A stretch of 64,000 bases of DNA, taken from the NCBI RefSeq assembly GCF_000427965.1, contig NZ_ATZA01000001.1:1-64000 (forward strand). The letters are read 5' to 3'. A program made the position numbers and the translations under genes. Source of the DNA: Olivibacter sitiensis DSM 17696. Lineage in GTDB: Bacteria; Bacteroidota; Bacteroidia; Sphingobacteriales; Sphingobacteriaceae. Positions 8,535-15,487 of this stretch are shown here, piece by piece (position 1 is the stretch's first letter; each line of letters begins with the position of its first letter). The notes beneath the pieces were generated by a model. That model searched no databases. It was given only the letters and a program-made list of their open reading frames with translations, and was not told the DNA's origin.

Positions 8535-8981
8535 CTATTTCTTGATCAAAATAAGATTGCAGTTGGCTATTGACCAAACATCCAGTATGATCGCCTTGCC
8601 CCGGTAGTCGTTAAACGTGATGGTATCCTTTCCGCCAGTTGGCGGATGGTTCACCACCTGTAATGGCAGGTGCCACAGGGCTTCCGGGATAGTATCGCCA
8701 ATGTTTAGTTGTTGGATGTTGGTTGGTAGTTGTTCGTTTGAAAGCAATTGGCCTTGGGCAGCTCCCGATTGCTCGGGAGTCTGCGCCGCGGCCGGACACA
8801 CAAACAAGGTTGTTAGTATCAAGACATAAGATGCAAGTATCAAGACAGGCCTTCCAGTAGACCTATGAGCGTGGGCCGTAAGAAACGGGGTGAGTTTTAA
8901 GTTGTAAGTTGTAAGTTTTAAATCAATACGCTTTCGCTTTATTTTGGGCAATAGCATGCCCATTACGTTTTTTACGTTCAT
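8535..8981 (-). pseudogene. Truncated TlpA-family protein gene
   Basis: From ATG 8981 (MNVKNVMGMLLPKIKRKR) the frame gives a membrane/signal segment (LILASYVLILTTLFVCPAAAQ), a linker, and the start of a TlpA domain (TITFNDYRGKAIILDVW). It breaks off exactly where the CxxC active site should come (normally ILDFWATWCxxC) and ends with an unrelated SIANCNLILIKK. About half or more of a normal protein is lost. The segment coding LKLTTYNLKLT just before the signal segment is a TTTAAAACTTACAACTTA-type repeat, probably inserted or expanded. Longer frame to 9026 exists but is less likely. Confidence 0.7.
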
Positions 8982-9126
8982 TTTTTTGATAAGGTCGAGA
9001 TTGAAAATCAATGAATTATCCATCAAGCCGTAAGGCTTGGAAAATCAATTTCAACTTTATCAGATCGGGTTTTTGGGCTTACGTACAAAAAGAATATCAA
9101 AGGTTGAGGGGCCTGTGGTAGAAAAC

Positions 9127-9346
9127 AACAAACCAAAACCATTCCCTTTCGCCCTTTGGGCGAATCTTGTATTACGGATTTCTGTGGAATAGTTTTGGTT
9201 GTTCATTTTGCTCGCTTATTGGCGAGCCTCGTGAGCATGGATAATAAAAATTGGGTACTATCTAGCTTTATTCCCAGGGTCTCACGCCTTCGAACTCCGC
9301 ATCAAACGACAGTACCCACATTCTTATATGCTACAAATATAGCATA
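9127..9346. other. Structured intergenic region, possible non-coding RNA
   Basis: Several hairpins are nested or lined up in about 220 gene-free bases. A long imperfect stem AACAAACCAAAACCATTCC (9127-9145) with GGAATAGTTTTGGTTGTT (9186-9203) encloses TTCGCCC-TTT-GGGCGAA (9148-9164). GCTCGC/GCGAGC (9210-9215/9222-9227), GGGTACT/AGTACCC (9253-9259/9311-9317) and TATGCTA/TAGCATA (9327-9333/9340-9346) follow. No reverse transcriptase or nuclease gene sits beside it to suggest a retron or guide RNA. A transcript is not shown; this is a candidate only. Confidence 0.35.
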
Positions 9347-9566
9347 ATAAGATCTGTGGGCATAAATCCGTCGCTCTCGTGTTCGATTGTTATTGTGAGA
9401 CTTGGGAAACGAGACTCTTTTTTTATGCCTTTTTTCTTTATTAGTTGTTTTGTGAATTTTTATCTCATCCAAATAAAAGTTAATAGGACAAATATAATTA
9501 TTTAAAGACAAAAAAGAAATAAAAAGTTCAAAATTGTCTCCAAAAATATAACGGTTTTTGCTCATT

Positions 9567-10127
9567 ATGAGCACAGTCGATATCAATAGGGCTAAAATAG
9601 TGGCAAAAAACCTTAAAACTCTAATGGACACTTATAGACTAACAGTACACGGGGTGGAGGCAGGTGCGGGAATTGAGGTACATACTTTGAATAGAATTTT
9701 GAACTTAAATACTAACATTTCTCCAAATACTGCTCAGAGGCTAGCGGATTTCTTCGGTATTGGTATAGACCAGATTTTTTCGTCTAAAATGGCTCGACTT
9801 AGGAGATTAGATCAAGTGCCTACTCTAAAAAATTTTTATGTCGAAAGTAAACTGAATAAGAAGTATTTTCAAGACCGTGTTAAAGAAGATGTGGTAACTG
9901 AGTTTCTAAAAGCCGTGATGCTACTGGATCCATTTTTTAATACGGGTAAGCGAGCAAAAGAAATCACCGACCATATAAATGGAAAATATGACAAGGACTT
10001 CAACAGCAAAACTGTTGCCAAGGTATTGTCTAGGCTTTGGGGGATAGGGCTATTAAAAAGGGAGGATAGAACAGGAAAAGGGAAAGTTTTCTATTATAGT
10101 TTTGTAAAACCAATGTTCGTAAATTAA
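9567..10127 (+). CDS. XRE-family regulator with C-terminal winged-helix-like domain, first gene of the cassette
   Basis: 186 residues from ATG 9567 (MSTVDINRAKIVAKNLKTLM); a TTG three codons earlier is also possible. Residues about 8-70 form an XRE helix-turn-helix (GVEAGAGIEVHTLNRILN, TAQRLADFFGIGIDQIF). After a linker, residues about 105-180 look like a winged helix: GKRAKEITDHIN, TVAKVLSRLWGIGLLKRED, GKVFYYSFVKP. It is 11 bases upstream of the DUF6934-like gene on the same strand, so the two are probably co-transcribed. A regulator or antitoxin-like control protein for the downstream genes is inferred. The about 220 bases before it are very A/T-rich. Confidence 0.8.
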   Translation: MSTVDINRAKIVAKNLKTLMDTYRLTVHGVEAGAGIEVHTLNRILNLNTNISPNTAQRLADFFGIGIDQIFSSKMARLRRLDQVPTLKNFYVESKLNKKYFQDRVKEDVVTEFLKAVMLLDPFFNTGKRAKEITDHINGKYDKDFNSKTVAKVLSRLWGIGLLKREDRTGKGKVFYYSFVKPMFVN

Positions 10128-10138
10128 TCGTTATCAAA

Positions 10139-10585
10139 ATGAACCTAGATCATTATTCAATACAATCTACCTCTAACTACTTGGAGTATAGTTTTGAAAG
10201 CGTTGGGCCGAAAGGTAGGGTAAAAAAGGTCGTTCGCTTCACTCCAGAGAACTCCAATGGCATCACCTATTTCAACCTTGGTTTTGGCGATTTAAATGAT
10301 TCAACGGGAAAGGTGGACGACCTTACTACGACCAATAACCAAGACAGGGACAAAGTGCTGGCAACGGTAGCAACTATTGTGCTTCATTTCACATCGCACT
10401 TCCCCGACGTGATGGTATATGCACAAGGCAGTACGCCTGCGCGTACACGCCTATATCAAATGGGCATCACTACGCACTTGGATGAGGTGGCTGAAATCGT
10501 GAACGTTTATGGCTTCCATAAAGGTGAATGGAAAAGATTTGAGAAGAACATAAACTTTGAAGCGTTTTTTGTGATGCGTAAATAA
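10139..10585 (+). CDS. DUF6934-like protein of unknown function, cassette gene 2
   Basis: 148 residues, soluble, without signal peptide or membrane segment. The pattern SFESVGPKGRVKKVVRFTP, YFNLGFGDLN, DRDKVLATVATIVLHFTSHF and VYAQGSTPARTRLYQMGI matches what I recall of the Bacteroidota family DUF6934; the family name is from memory. No known catalytic motif is apparent, although the conserved ARTRLY and DRDKV blocks suggest a compact mixed alpha/beta fold. It lies between the XRE regulator (11-base gap) and a 56-residue gene (29-base gap). A frameshifted copy of its 3' end is at 12466-12643. Confidence 0.75.
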   Translation: MNLDHYSIQSTSNYLEYSFESVGPKGRVKKVVRFTPENSNGITYFNLGFGDLNDSTGKVDDLTTTNNQDRDKVLATVATIVLHFTSHFPDVMVYAQGSTPARTRLYQMGITTHLDEVAEIVNVYGFHKGEWKRFEKNINFEAFFVMRK

Positions 10586-10614
10586 TTGATTACTTTTGTT
10601 TTGAAGGAGGTTTT

Positions 10615-10785
10615 ATGAACCATAAAAAAGAAAAACAGGAAAAAGACATCATCGTGGCCGACATGAGGGATCATGGCAACGACCCCTATTTCATAAACAA
10701 GGCTCGCCAGTCCAAGGCTTTTTTGGACAAACATGGCTTTCCAAAAGAACTATTGAAAGAACGCAAAAGCCGCTTGGGCATTTAA
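10615..10785 (+). CDS. 56-residue charged protein, cassette gene 3 (copy 1)
   Basis: Starts MNHKKEKQEKDIIVADMRD and ends KELLKERKSRLGI. An unusually clear Shine-Dalgarno sequence, AAGGAGG at 10604-10610, stands 4 bases before the ATG. The protein is highly charged and without signal or membrane segment. The C-terminal half (ARQSKAFLDKHGFPKELLKE) looks helical, as in small antitoxins or adaptor peptides. A second copy at 12674-12844 has only three amino-acid changes in 56, so the frame is under selection or the duplication is recent. Too short for many gene callers. Confidence 0.75.
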   Translation: MNHKKEKQEKDIIVADMRDHGNDPYFINKARQSKAFLDKHGFPKELLKERKSRLGI

Positions 10786-10837
10786 CCTGTTGCGTATTAT
10801 GTTGGAAACATAATAGGGATTTACTACCGATATCGTA

Positions 10838-11071
10838 GTGAATCAGAAACAAAAATCACTTCATGCATACACCGATAAACCGCTTTCGAAAAACATCAGG
10901 GAAGACACTTCCGAAACTGGAAAGCTCGTATTCTCGCTAGAGGATTTCAATCTTGACATTCTTTCATACAAAATCGAAACGTATAAGCTTGCGCTCATAG
11001 AAGCGGCTGCGGATAAAGAATCTGGAGAGTTGTTTAAGGTGCTTTTTAATGGGATGGGGTTGAATTATTAA
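10838..11071 (+). CDS. 77-residue protein, cassette gene 4
   Basis: GTG start at 10838, the only usable start after an in-frame TAG at 10814; no ribosome site is evident. The sequence begins MNQKQKSLHAYTDKPLSKNI and its C-terminus, SYKIETYKLALIEAAADKES then GELFKVLFNGMGLNY, is the part kept in the remnants at 8296-8407 and 12861-12984. The start lies inside a near-palindrome (ACTACCGATATCGTAGT, 10823-10839), and ATTATGTT/AACATAAT (10796-10814 region) forms another hairpin just before it. Function unknown; co-occurrence with the 56-residue gene in two places suggests they act together. Confidence 0.55.
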   Translation: MNQKQKSLHAYTDKPLSKNIREDTSETGKLVFSLEDFNLDILSYKIETYKLALIEAAADKESGELFKVLFNGMGLNY

Positions 11072-11112
11072 CAGGAGCAATCCAAGCTACCCTTGACGTT
11101 AGTACAAATAGA

Positions 11113-11143
11113 AACGCCTTTTCGCTATCCACGAAAAGGCGTT
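11113..11143. terminator. Hairpin between the cassette and the nuclease remnant, terminator-like
   Basis: AACGCCTTTTCG (11113-11124) is perfectly inverted at 11132-11143 around a 7-base loop. It lies 41 bases after the cassette's last gene and just beyond the end of the nuclease remnant on the other strand. Neither side has a full U-run, so termination is probable but not certain. Confidence 0.5.
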
Positions 11144-11167
11144 CCTATAAAAATATGTTGTGGTGGG

Positions 11168-11390
11168 CTATTTCTTTTTGCCCAAGTCGGAGCGGACTTT
11201 GCGCACGAAGTCAATGGAGACTTCGGCTATGCGAGCAATCTGCTCGTTAGTTAAGCCAAGTTTCGTTATAAGATTTTCTACCACATCACAGCTTTTTTGC
11301 TCTGCCCCTCTTGCCTAGCATAGGCAAGGGCGTTTGTGTTATCCCATTTGTGTTTTAAATTCCGATCGAGCATAAGGCTGTCATGCTTAC
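11168..11390 (-). pseudogene. Frameshifted C-terminal remnant of an Rpn-type nuclease gene
   Basis: Read on the minus strand, one frame gives LKHKWDNTNALAYARQEG, nearly the same as LKQKWDNTNALAYARQEG in the intact nuclease just upstream. After a frame shift a second frame gives ENLITKLGLTNEQIARIAEV and a lysine-rich end with stop at 11168-11170. This tail, a predicted HTH-like segment, is typical of Rpn/PD-(D/E)XK transposase-like proteins. The N-terminal catalytic part is gone. The stretch CTCTTGCCTAGCATAGGCAA occurs in both copies. Confidence 0.75.
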
Positions 11391-11398
11391 ATGTAGGA

Positions 11399-12301
11399 CT
11401 AAAGTTTTTCTATTACTTCAATAGAAAGCTTGGTGAACTTGGCAATCTGCACTATGGGAAGGCCGTCTTTCTTCATTTCACGGGCAATGTCCAGTTTCTC
11501 GGCCTCGGCCTTGGCACGTTCTTCCTGTCTGCCTTTTTCAAGGCCTTTCACTTCGCCCTCTTGCCTAGCATAGGCAAGGGCGTTTGTGTTATCCCACTTC
11601 TGTTTTAAGCTAGTATCGTACATCTCCTTTTCCTCCGTGCTCAATTTGCTGTATTCAGCAATGTCAAACAATTTTTCGAATATGGGTTTCCGTAGATAGA
11701 GCGGTATCCTGTCCAGCCTGCCCATGTTCTTCAATACGAAGAGCCAGCCGTCCAGATAGGACCCCAACTCGGATTCCTCCTTTACAAAGTTAACCAATTC
11801 AAGGTAAATAAAACCAAGGTCATCGTAAAAAACTTTTCCGGTATCCCTGTTGCACAGGCAAATATCGTGCAGATAGCTCGTGCCATCGTCTCCATCGGGC
11901 ATGGCAAAGCCGTCCATCAGCACGATGACGTACACCTCGCTGATACCGTAGCCCCATTCCTTACGCCTGCCCTTGGGTGCTTGGTCTGTTATGAGCTTGC
12001 TGCCGTAATAGAGCGTCCGCTTGATGAAGTTGACCTGTGCGCTGCGCTGCACCTCTATAATGAACTTTTCGCCATTGTCTGCCGTGCAGGTAAGGTCAAA
12101 GATGACGCTACCAATCTCCTCGATATCGCCTACATGCTCGTTCTTGTTGTATACTAAGTCTACTATCTCCTTCCTGCCACGAAAAACCTCGTTGAGGAAA
12201 GCTTTCAGCAAATCCTTATTGGGCTCTGTGCCGAACACCCTTTTAAATCCGAAGTCGGTGGTCAAATCTATATACCTGCTCTTGCTAGCTTGCTTTGCCA
12301 T
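11399..12301 (-). CDS. Rpn-family recombination-promoting nuclease / PD-(D/E)XK transposase-like protein
   Basis: About 300 residues from ATG 12301 (MAKQASKSRYIDL); the frame extends to 12400 but the added N-terminus is unlike the family. Family marks: YIDLTTDFGFKRVFG, LLKAFLNEVF, then SVIFDLTCTADNGEKFIIEVQ, giving the D...ExQ core of the PD-(D/E)XK fold, then RTLYYGSKLI. Residues about 225-300 hold a charged coiled-coil part and a C-terminal HTH-like segment (IAREMKKDGLPIVQIAKFTKL). Rpn proteins are DNA endonucleases shown in E. coli to raise RecA-independent recombination. It is convergent with the cassette at 9.5-11.1 kb and divergent from the cassette remnants, so duplicated DNA flanks it. 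Confidence 0.9.
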   Translation of the reverse strand: MAKQASKSRYIDLTTDFGFKRVFGTEPNKDLLKAFLNEVFRGRKEIVDLVYNKNEHVGDIEEIGSVIFDLTCTADNGEKFIIEVQRSAQVNFIKRTLYYGSKLITDQAPKGRRKEWGYGISEVYVIVLMDGFAMPDGDDGTSYLHDICLCNRDTGKVFYDDLGFIYLELVNFVKEESELGSYLDGWLFVLKNMGRLDRIPLYLRKPIFEKLFDIAEYSKLSTEEKEMYDTSLKQKWDNTNALAYARQEGEVKGLEKGRQEERAKAEAEKLDIAREMKKDGLPIVQIAKFTKLSIEVIEKL

Positions 12302-12465
12302 ATGGTCAATGATTAGATTGTCAGCCAAATATACATGTTTGGAAATGGAAATACTAATATTTTTAGACAAAATTAAGGGTTGTCGAATAAGTAATATCAA
12401 GACAAAAAAAGGCTTTGGCCACGGTGGTCAAAACCGTAGTGGTCTTTATTGAGCAACACCCCAAG

Positions 12466-12643
12466 GCAATAGTGATGGCACAAGACAGTACGCCTGCGCG
12501 TACACGCCTATATCAAAATGGGCATCACTACGCACTTGGATGTGGTAGCTGAAATCGTGAACGTTTATGGCTTCCATAAAGGTGAATGGAAAAGATTTGA
12601 GAAGAACATCAACTTTGAAGCGTTTTTTGTGATGCGTAAATAA
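12466..12643 (+). pseudogene. Truncated, frameshifted copy of the DUF6934-like gene
   Basis: The DNA from about 12485 to 12643 is nearly identical to 10433-10585, the 3' third of the intact gene, and ends at the same TAA. One extra A in the run at TATATCAAAATGGGC breaks the frame. The 5' two thirds are missing. It still precedes an intact copy of the 56-residue gene with the same 30-base spacer and ribosome site. Confidence 0.85.
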
Positions 12644-12673
12644 TTGATTACTTTTGTTTTGAAGGAGGTTTTT

Positions 12674-12844
12674 ATGAACCATAAAAAAGAAAAACAGGAA
12701 AAAGCCATCATCGTGGTCGACATGAAGGATCATGGCAACGACCCATATTTCATAAACAAGGCTCGCCAGTCCAAGGCTTTTTTGGACAAACATGGCTTTC
12801 CAAAAGAACTGTTGAAAGAACGCAAAAGCCGCTTGGGCATTTAA
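12674..12844 (+). CDS. 56-residue charged protein, cassette gene 3 (copy 2)
   Basis: Second copy of the gene at 10615-10785: MNHKKEKQEKAIIVVDMKD at the N-terminus and the same C-terminal half. The changes seen are D11A, A15V and R18K plus two silent ones. GAAGGAGG (12661-12668) precedes the ATG by 5 bases, so that start is preferred over the frame's upstream ATG at 12644, which lies in the copied spacer. Here it is a solo gene, with broken neighbours on both sides. Confidence 0.7.
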   Translation: MNHKKEKQEKAIIVVDMKDHGNDPYFINKARQSKAFLDKHGFPKELLKERKSRLGI

Positions 12845-12860
12845 CCTATTACATTGCATA

Positions 12861-12984
12861 TCAATCTTGACGTTCTTTCATACAAAATTGAAACGTATAA
12901 GTTCTTCTTATAGAAACGGCTGCGGATAAAGAATCTAGGGATTTGTTTAAGGTGCTTTTTAAGGGGATGGGGTTGAGGCAGTAA
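12861..12984 (+). pseudogene. Remnant of cassette gene 4 (third copy)
   Basis: TCAATCTTGACGTTCTTTCA at 12861 matches the middle of the intact gene at 10838-11071 and continues to an equivalent stop at 12982-12984, but the start region is deleted and the frame is disturbed near TATAAGTTCTTCTTATAG. The deletion removed roughly 130 bases relative to copy 1. It lies 17 bases after the second 56-residue gene, keeping the cassette order. Confidence 0.75.
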
Positions 12985-13084
12985 ACCGATTTGATTAGTG
13001 ACAAAAATCTAAGGCGCAAATAAATTTGATTGTGTAAAAGTATCGTTTATAGATTGGACATTTTAATCAGCGAGTTATTTGTAA

Positions 13085-14434
13085 ATGAGAACTCTGTTAA
13101 AAGAAGATATACAAACAGAATTTAAAAGCGCCTTTAACGATGGGGTCATCGAGTCGTTGACAGCCTTTGCCAATACGATAGGCGGCAGAGTATTGATTGG
13201 CGTCGATGACAAAGGCAAGTCCGTCAAAGGCTTCACCATTGGGGCCGAAACGCTGCAAAAGTGGGTGAACGAGGTGAAAAACAAGACGCAGCCTAGCATA
13301 ATCCCCGATGCGAACGTGGTCCAGGTAGGTGGAAATGAAGTGGGCGAACTGTCCGTGAAGGAATTCCCTGTAAAGCCCGTGGCCTTTAGGGGCAGGTACT
13401 ACAAGCGGGTGAACAATGCCAACCATTTGCTGTCCTTATCGGAGATCGCTGACATGCACCTTCGGTCGTTCAATACAAGCTGGGATAGCTATATCAATCC
13501 GGAAAGGAGCATCGACTCCCTGTCCATTGAGAAAGTAAACAGGTTTATCGCCAATTGCAACGAGGACAGGCAATATCCCATTACGGACGATCCGTTGACC
13601 GTCCTGAACAAGTATGAGCTGATCAAGGACGCGCAGGTTACCAATGCGGCATTTCTTTTATTTGCCAGAGGCGATGTATTTCAGGCAACCATTGAGCTGG
13701 GGCGTTTTTCTACTCCCACCAGCATCAAGGACGGTCTTACCGTGCGGTCGGATCTGTTCAGTGAGGTTGATCAGGTACTGGACTTTATACGGAAGCATAT
13801 CAACAAGAGCTATATCATCACGGGCGATCCCCGAAGGGAAGAACGCTGGCAATACCCGATGGAAGCTATCCGCGAGATCGTGATCAATATGATCGTACAC
13901 CGTGATTATATGGATTCGGGCGATTCATCCGTTAAGATCTACGATGACTTCATTGAGTTCTTTAACCCCGGCAGCCTGCCGGATAATATCACCGTTGAGC
14001 AGCTATTGAGCGGTGATTATTCTTCCTGGACGCGGAACAAGAAAATCGCTGCTACCTTTAAAGAGGCGCAGCTAATAGAGAAATATGGCTCTGGTATAAA
14101 AAGGATCCAGGAAGGTTTCGCTGCCCATGGACTTGTGCCCCCTGTCTTTGAAAACTTTCAGCATGGATTTCGTGCTATTGTTTATGCAGAGCCGCTCAAT
14201 GAGGCAATGAGTACAAAAGTGTCGGAGAAAACGTCGGAGAAAACGTCGGAGAAAACGTCGGAGAAAATACTTGGGTTACTCAAAAGCAATCCAGAAACGA
14301 CCATAGCAGAGCTAACTACAGCGATAGGTGTCTCCCAGCGGTCAATAGAACGAAACCTGCAGAAGCTGCAAAAAGAAAAAAAATTAGTCAGGATTGGCCC
14401 CGACAAAGGGGGCTATTGGGAGGTGAAAGAATAA
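13085..14434 (+). CDS. AlbA_2-domain ATP-binding regulator (COG2865 type)
   Basis: 449 residues. Residues about 5-115 are an AlbA_2/Schlafen-like domain (QTEFKSAFNDGVIESLTAFANTIGG as pieces, VLIGVDDKGKSVKG, RYYKRVNNANH). Residues about 255-360 resemble the GHKL-like ATP-binding HATPase_c_4 domain (REIVINMIVHRDYMDSGDS, VKIYDDFIEFFNPGSLP, IEKYGSGIKRI). The C-terminal about 55 residues are a winged helix (TTIAELTTAIGVSQRSIERN). Between them are four TSEK units made by a 12-base tandem repeat at about 14218-14270. Such proteins are thought to be ATP-dependent regulators and occur near defence and toxin genes. It follows the decayed cassette by about 100 bases. Confidence 0.9.
   Translation: MRTLLKEDIQTEFKSAFNDGVIESLTAFANTIGGRVLIGVDDKGKSVKGFTIGAETLQKWVNEVKNKTQPSIIPDANVVQVGGNEVGELSVKEFPVKPVAFRGRYYKRVNNANHLLSLSEIADMHLRSFNTSWDSYINPERSIDSLSIEKVNRFIANCNEDRQYPITDDPLTVLNKYELIKDAQVTNAAFLLFARGDVFQATIELGRFSTPTSIKDGLTVRSDLFSEVDQVLDFIRKHINKSYIITGDPRREERWQYPMEAIREIVINMIVHRDYMDSGDSSVKIYDDFIEFFNPGSLPDNITVEQLLSGDYSSWTRNKKIAATFKEAQLIEKYGSGIKRIQEGFAAHGLVPPVFENFQHGFRAIVYAEPLNEAMSTKVSEKTSEKTSEKTSEKILGLLKSNPETTIAELTTAIGVSQRSIERNLQKLQKEKKLVRIGPDKGGYWEVKE
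14218..14270 (+). repeat. In-frame 12-bp tandem repeat coding SEKT linker units
   Basis: The unit ACGTCGGAGAAA occurs three times exactly, preceded by GTGTCGGAGAAA and followed by the partial unit. It encodes a flexible Ser-Glu-Lys-Thr linker before the winged helix. Unit length is a multiple of three, so copy-number changes would alter linker length without breaking the gene. Confidence 0.8.
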
Positions 14435-14618
14435 CAAATTTATAGCGGACATCAAGGCCAGAGTGAGAAAAGCTCAATACGAAGCTTTGAAGGTAGTCAC
14501 TCCGAAGTTGAGATGCACTTTTGTCAACATCGCCCGAAAAAGATAAAAATAACTGGTTCAGCACCTCGTGGGCAAATACAACGGCAACCGCCAAAATCCA
14601 TAAGTACCGTACTTTCAT
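14388..14618 (-). CDS. Possible small secreted or membrane protein
   Basis: A 76-codon frame from ATG 14618: MKVRYLWILAVAVVFAHEVL is a plausible signal-anchor, followed by a polar tail. It overlaps the 3' end of the COG2865 gene by 46 bases on the other strand and lies after the terminator of the SPFH gene. I recognise no family. It may be a chance frame, hence the low confidence. Confidence 0.25.
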   Translation of the reverse strand: MKVRYLWILAVAVVFAHEVLNQLFLSFSGDVDKSASQLRSDYLQSFVLSFSHSGLDVRYKFVILSPPNSPLCRGQS

Positions 14619-14644
14619 TTGCAAATAGGGCTATATTCCATCAC

Positions 14645-14682
14645 AAAAAAGCCGCCTCATTATTTTTTGAGACGGCTTTTTT
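14645..14682. terminator. Rho-independent terminator
   Basis: AAAAAAGCCGCCTCA (14645-14659) pairs with TGAGACGGCTTTTTT (14668-14682) with one mismatch. T-runs on both strands suit termination of the SPFH protein gene ending at 14697. Confidence 0.85.
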
Positions 14683-14696
14683 CATTTAAAACTTCA

Positions 14697-15485
14697 TCAA
14701 TCCACCTGTTTAAAAAAAGCAGGCGCATTGCCATAAATGGGGGTCTTGCCGTCCCATTTCTCGATGAACTGCTGCTGGATGAGCAGCTGATTGAGCGACT
14801 GCTTGCGCAGCTCGTTGGCCCTGGCCTCTGCTTCTGCCTGTACGATCAGCTTGCGTGCCCTGGCTTGCGCCACCTTCAGTTCGTTCTCTACCTGCATGGC
14901 CTCCTGCACGGCCCTGTTCTTGGCATCTACCGATTGGGTAATGGCATCGGGGTACTTGACGCCCGAGGTCATCTGTTCCAGCTCAAAGCCCTCGCGCTCC
15001 AGTACTTTCTGCATATTGGTCTGCACGGCCGTCTCGAAGTTTTCCCTATTGGAGATGATACTATCCGTCGTATAGCGGTTAAACTCGATGCGGAAGGCAT
15101 CTTTTATATAGTTGTACAGCGTGGTCTCGGTAATATCGCGTATACCCTTGCGGTATTTCTTGAATATCTCCGGGCTCTTGCCTTCCCGCACCTTGAAGGA
15201 CAGGGTGGGGTCTACGGTAAACACCGACCCGTCCTTGGCATTGACGGTGAAGGCGTCATAATCTATCGTCTGCACATAGATGGGAAACTCGTACACCTCC
15301 TCGGTGAAGGGATTGTACCATACGCGGCCGGTCACCAGGCTCACGTCCTGCACGCCCTTGTCGCTACCATATAGTTTCACCAGTACGCCTTCGTTGCCCG
15401 CATCGATGCGCGTATTGCACTGCGTAAGCCCGATGAGCCCCAGCAGCACCAAAGCCACAATGCCAATTAGTCTAGTTTTGTTCAT
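14697..15485 (-). CDS. SPFH/prohibitin-family protein
   Basis: 262 residues. The N-terminus has a hydrophobic segment ending LLGLIGLTQCNTR, which could be a membrane anchor or a lipobox (C23). The SPFH/Band-7 domain spans about 25-200 (NEGVLVKLYGSDKGV, NAKDGSVFTVDPTLSFKV, NRENFETAVQTNMQKVLERE). A coiled coil rich in Ala/Glu/Arg follows (AMQVENELKVAQARARKL, EAEARANELRKQS). Prohibitin-like proteins form membrane-bound ring or cage scaffolds that control proteases and lipid domains. It is 3 bases downstream of a tiny two-helix membrane protein gene, so the two form an operon. Confidence 0.93.
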   Translation of the reverse strand: MNKTRLIGIVALVLLGLIGLTQCNTRIDAGNEGVLVKLYGSDKGVQDVSLVTGRVWYNPFTEEVYEFPIYVQTIDYDAFTVNAKDGSVFTVDPTLSFKVREGKSPEIFKKYRKGIRDITETTLYNYIKDAFRIEFNRYTTDSIISNRENFETAVQTNMQKVLEREGFELEQMTSGVKYPDAITQSVDAKNRAVQEAMQVENELKVAQARARKLIVQAEAEARANELRKQSLNQLLIQQQFIEKWDGKTPIYGNAPAFFKQVD

Positions 15486-15487
15486 AT

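Noticed and set aside
9127-9346. Retron or CRISPR-like RNA at the structured region
   Set aside because: No reverse transcriptase, effector or regularly spaced repeats are near; only generic hairpins can be claimed.
12302-12400. 33-residue N-terminal extension of the Rpn nuclease
   Set aside because: Family members start near MAKQASKSRYIDL; the extension is A/T-rich intergenic-like sequence.
14218-14270. CRISPR-like short tandem repeats
   Set aside because: Units are contiguous, 12 bases, in frame within a gene; no spacers.
14619-15374. 251-codon plus-strand frame over the SPFH gene
   Set aside because: Antisense to a complete prohibitin-like gene with coiled coil; no domain in the frame.
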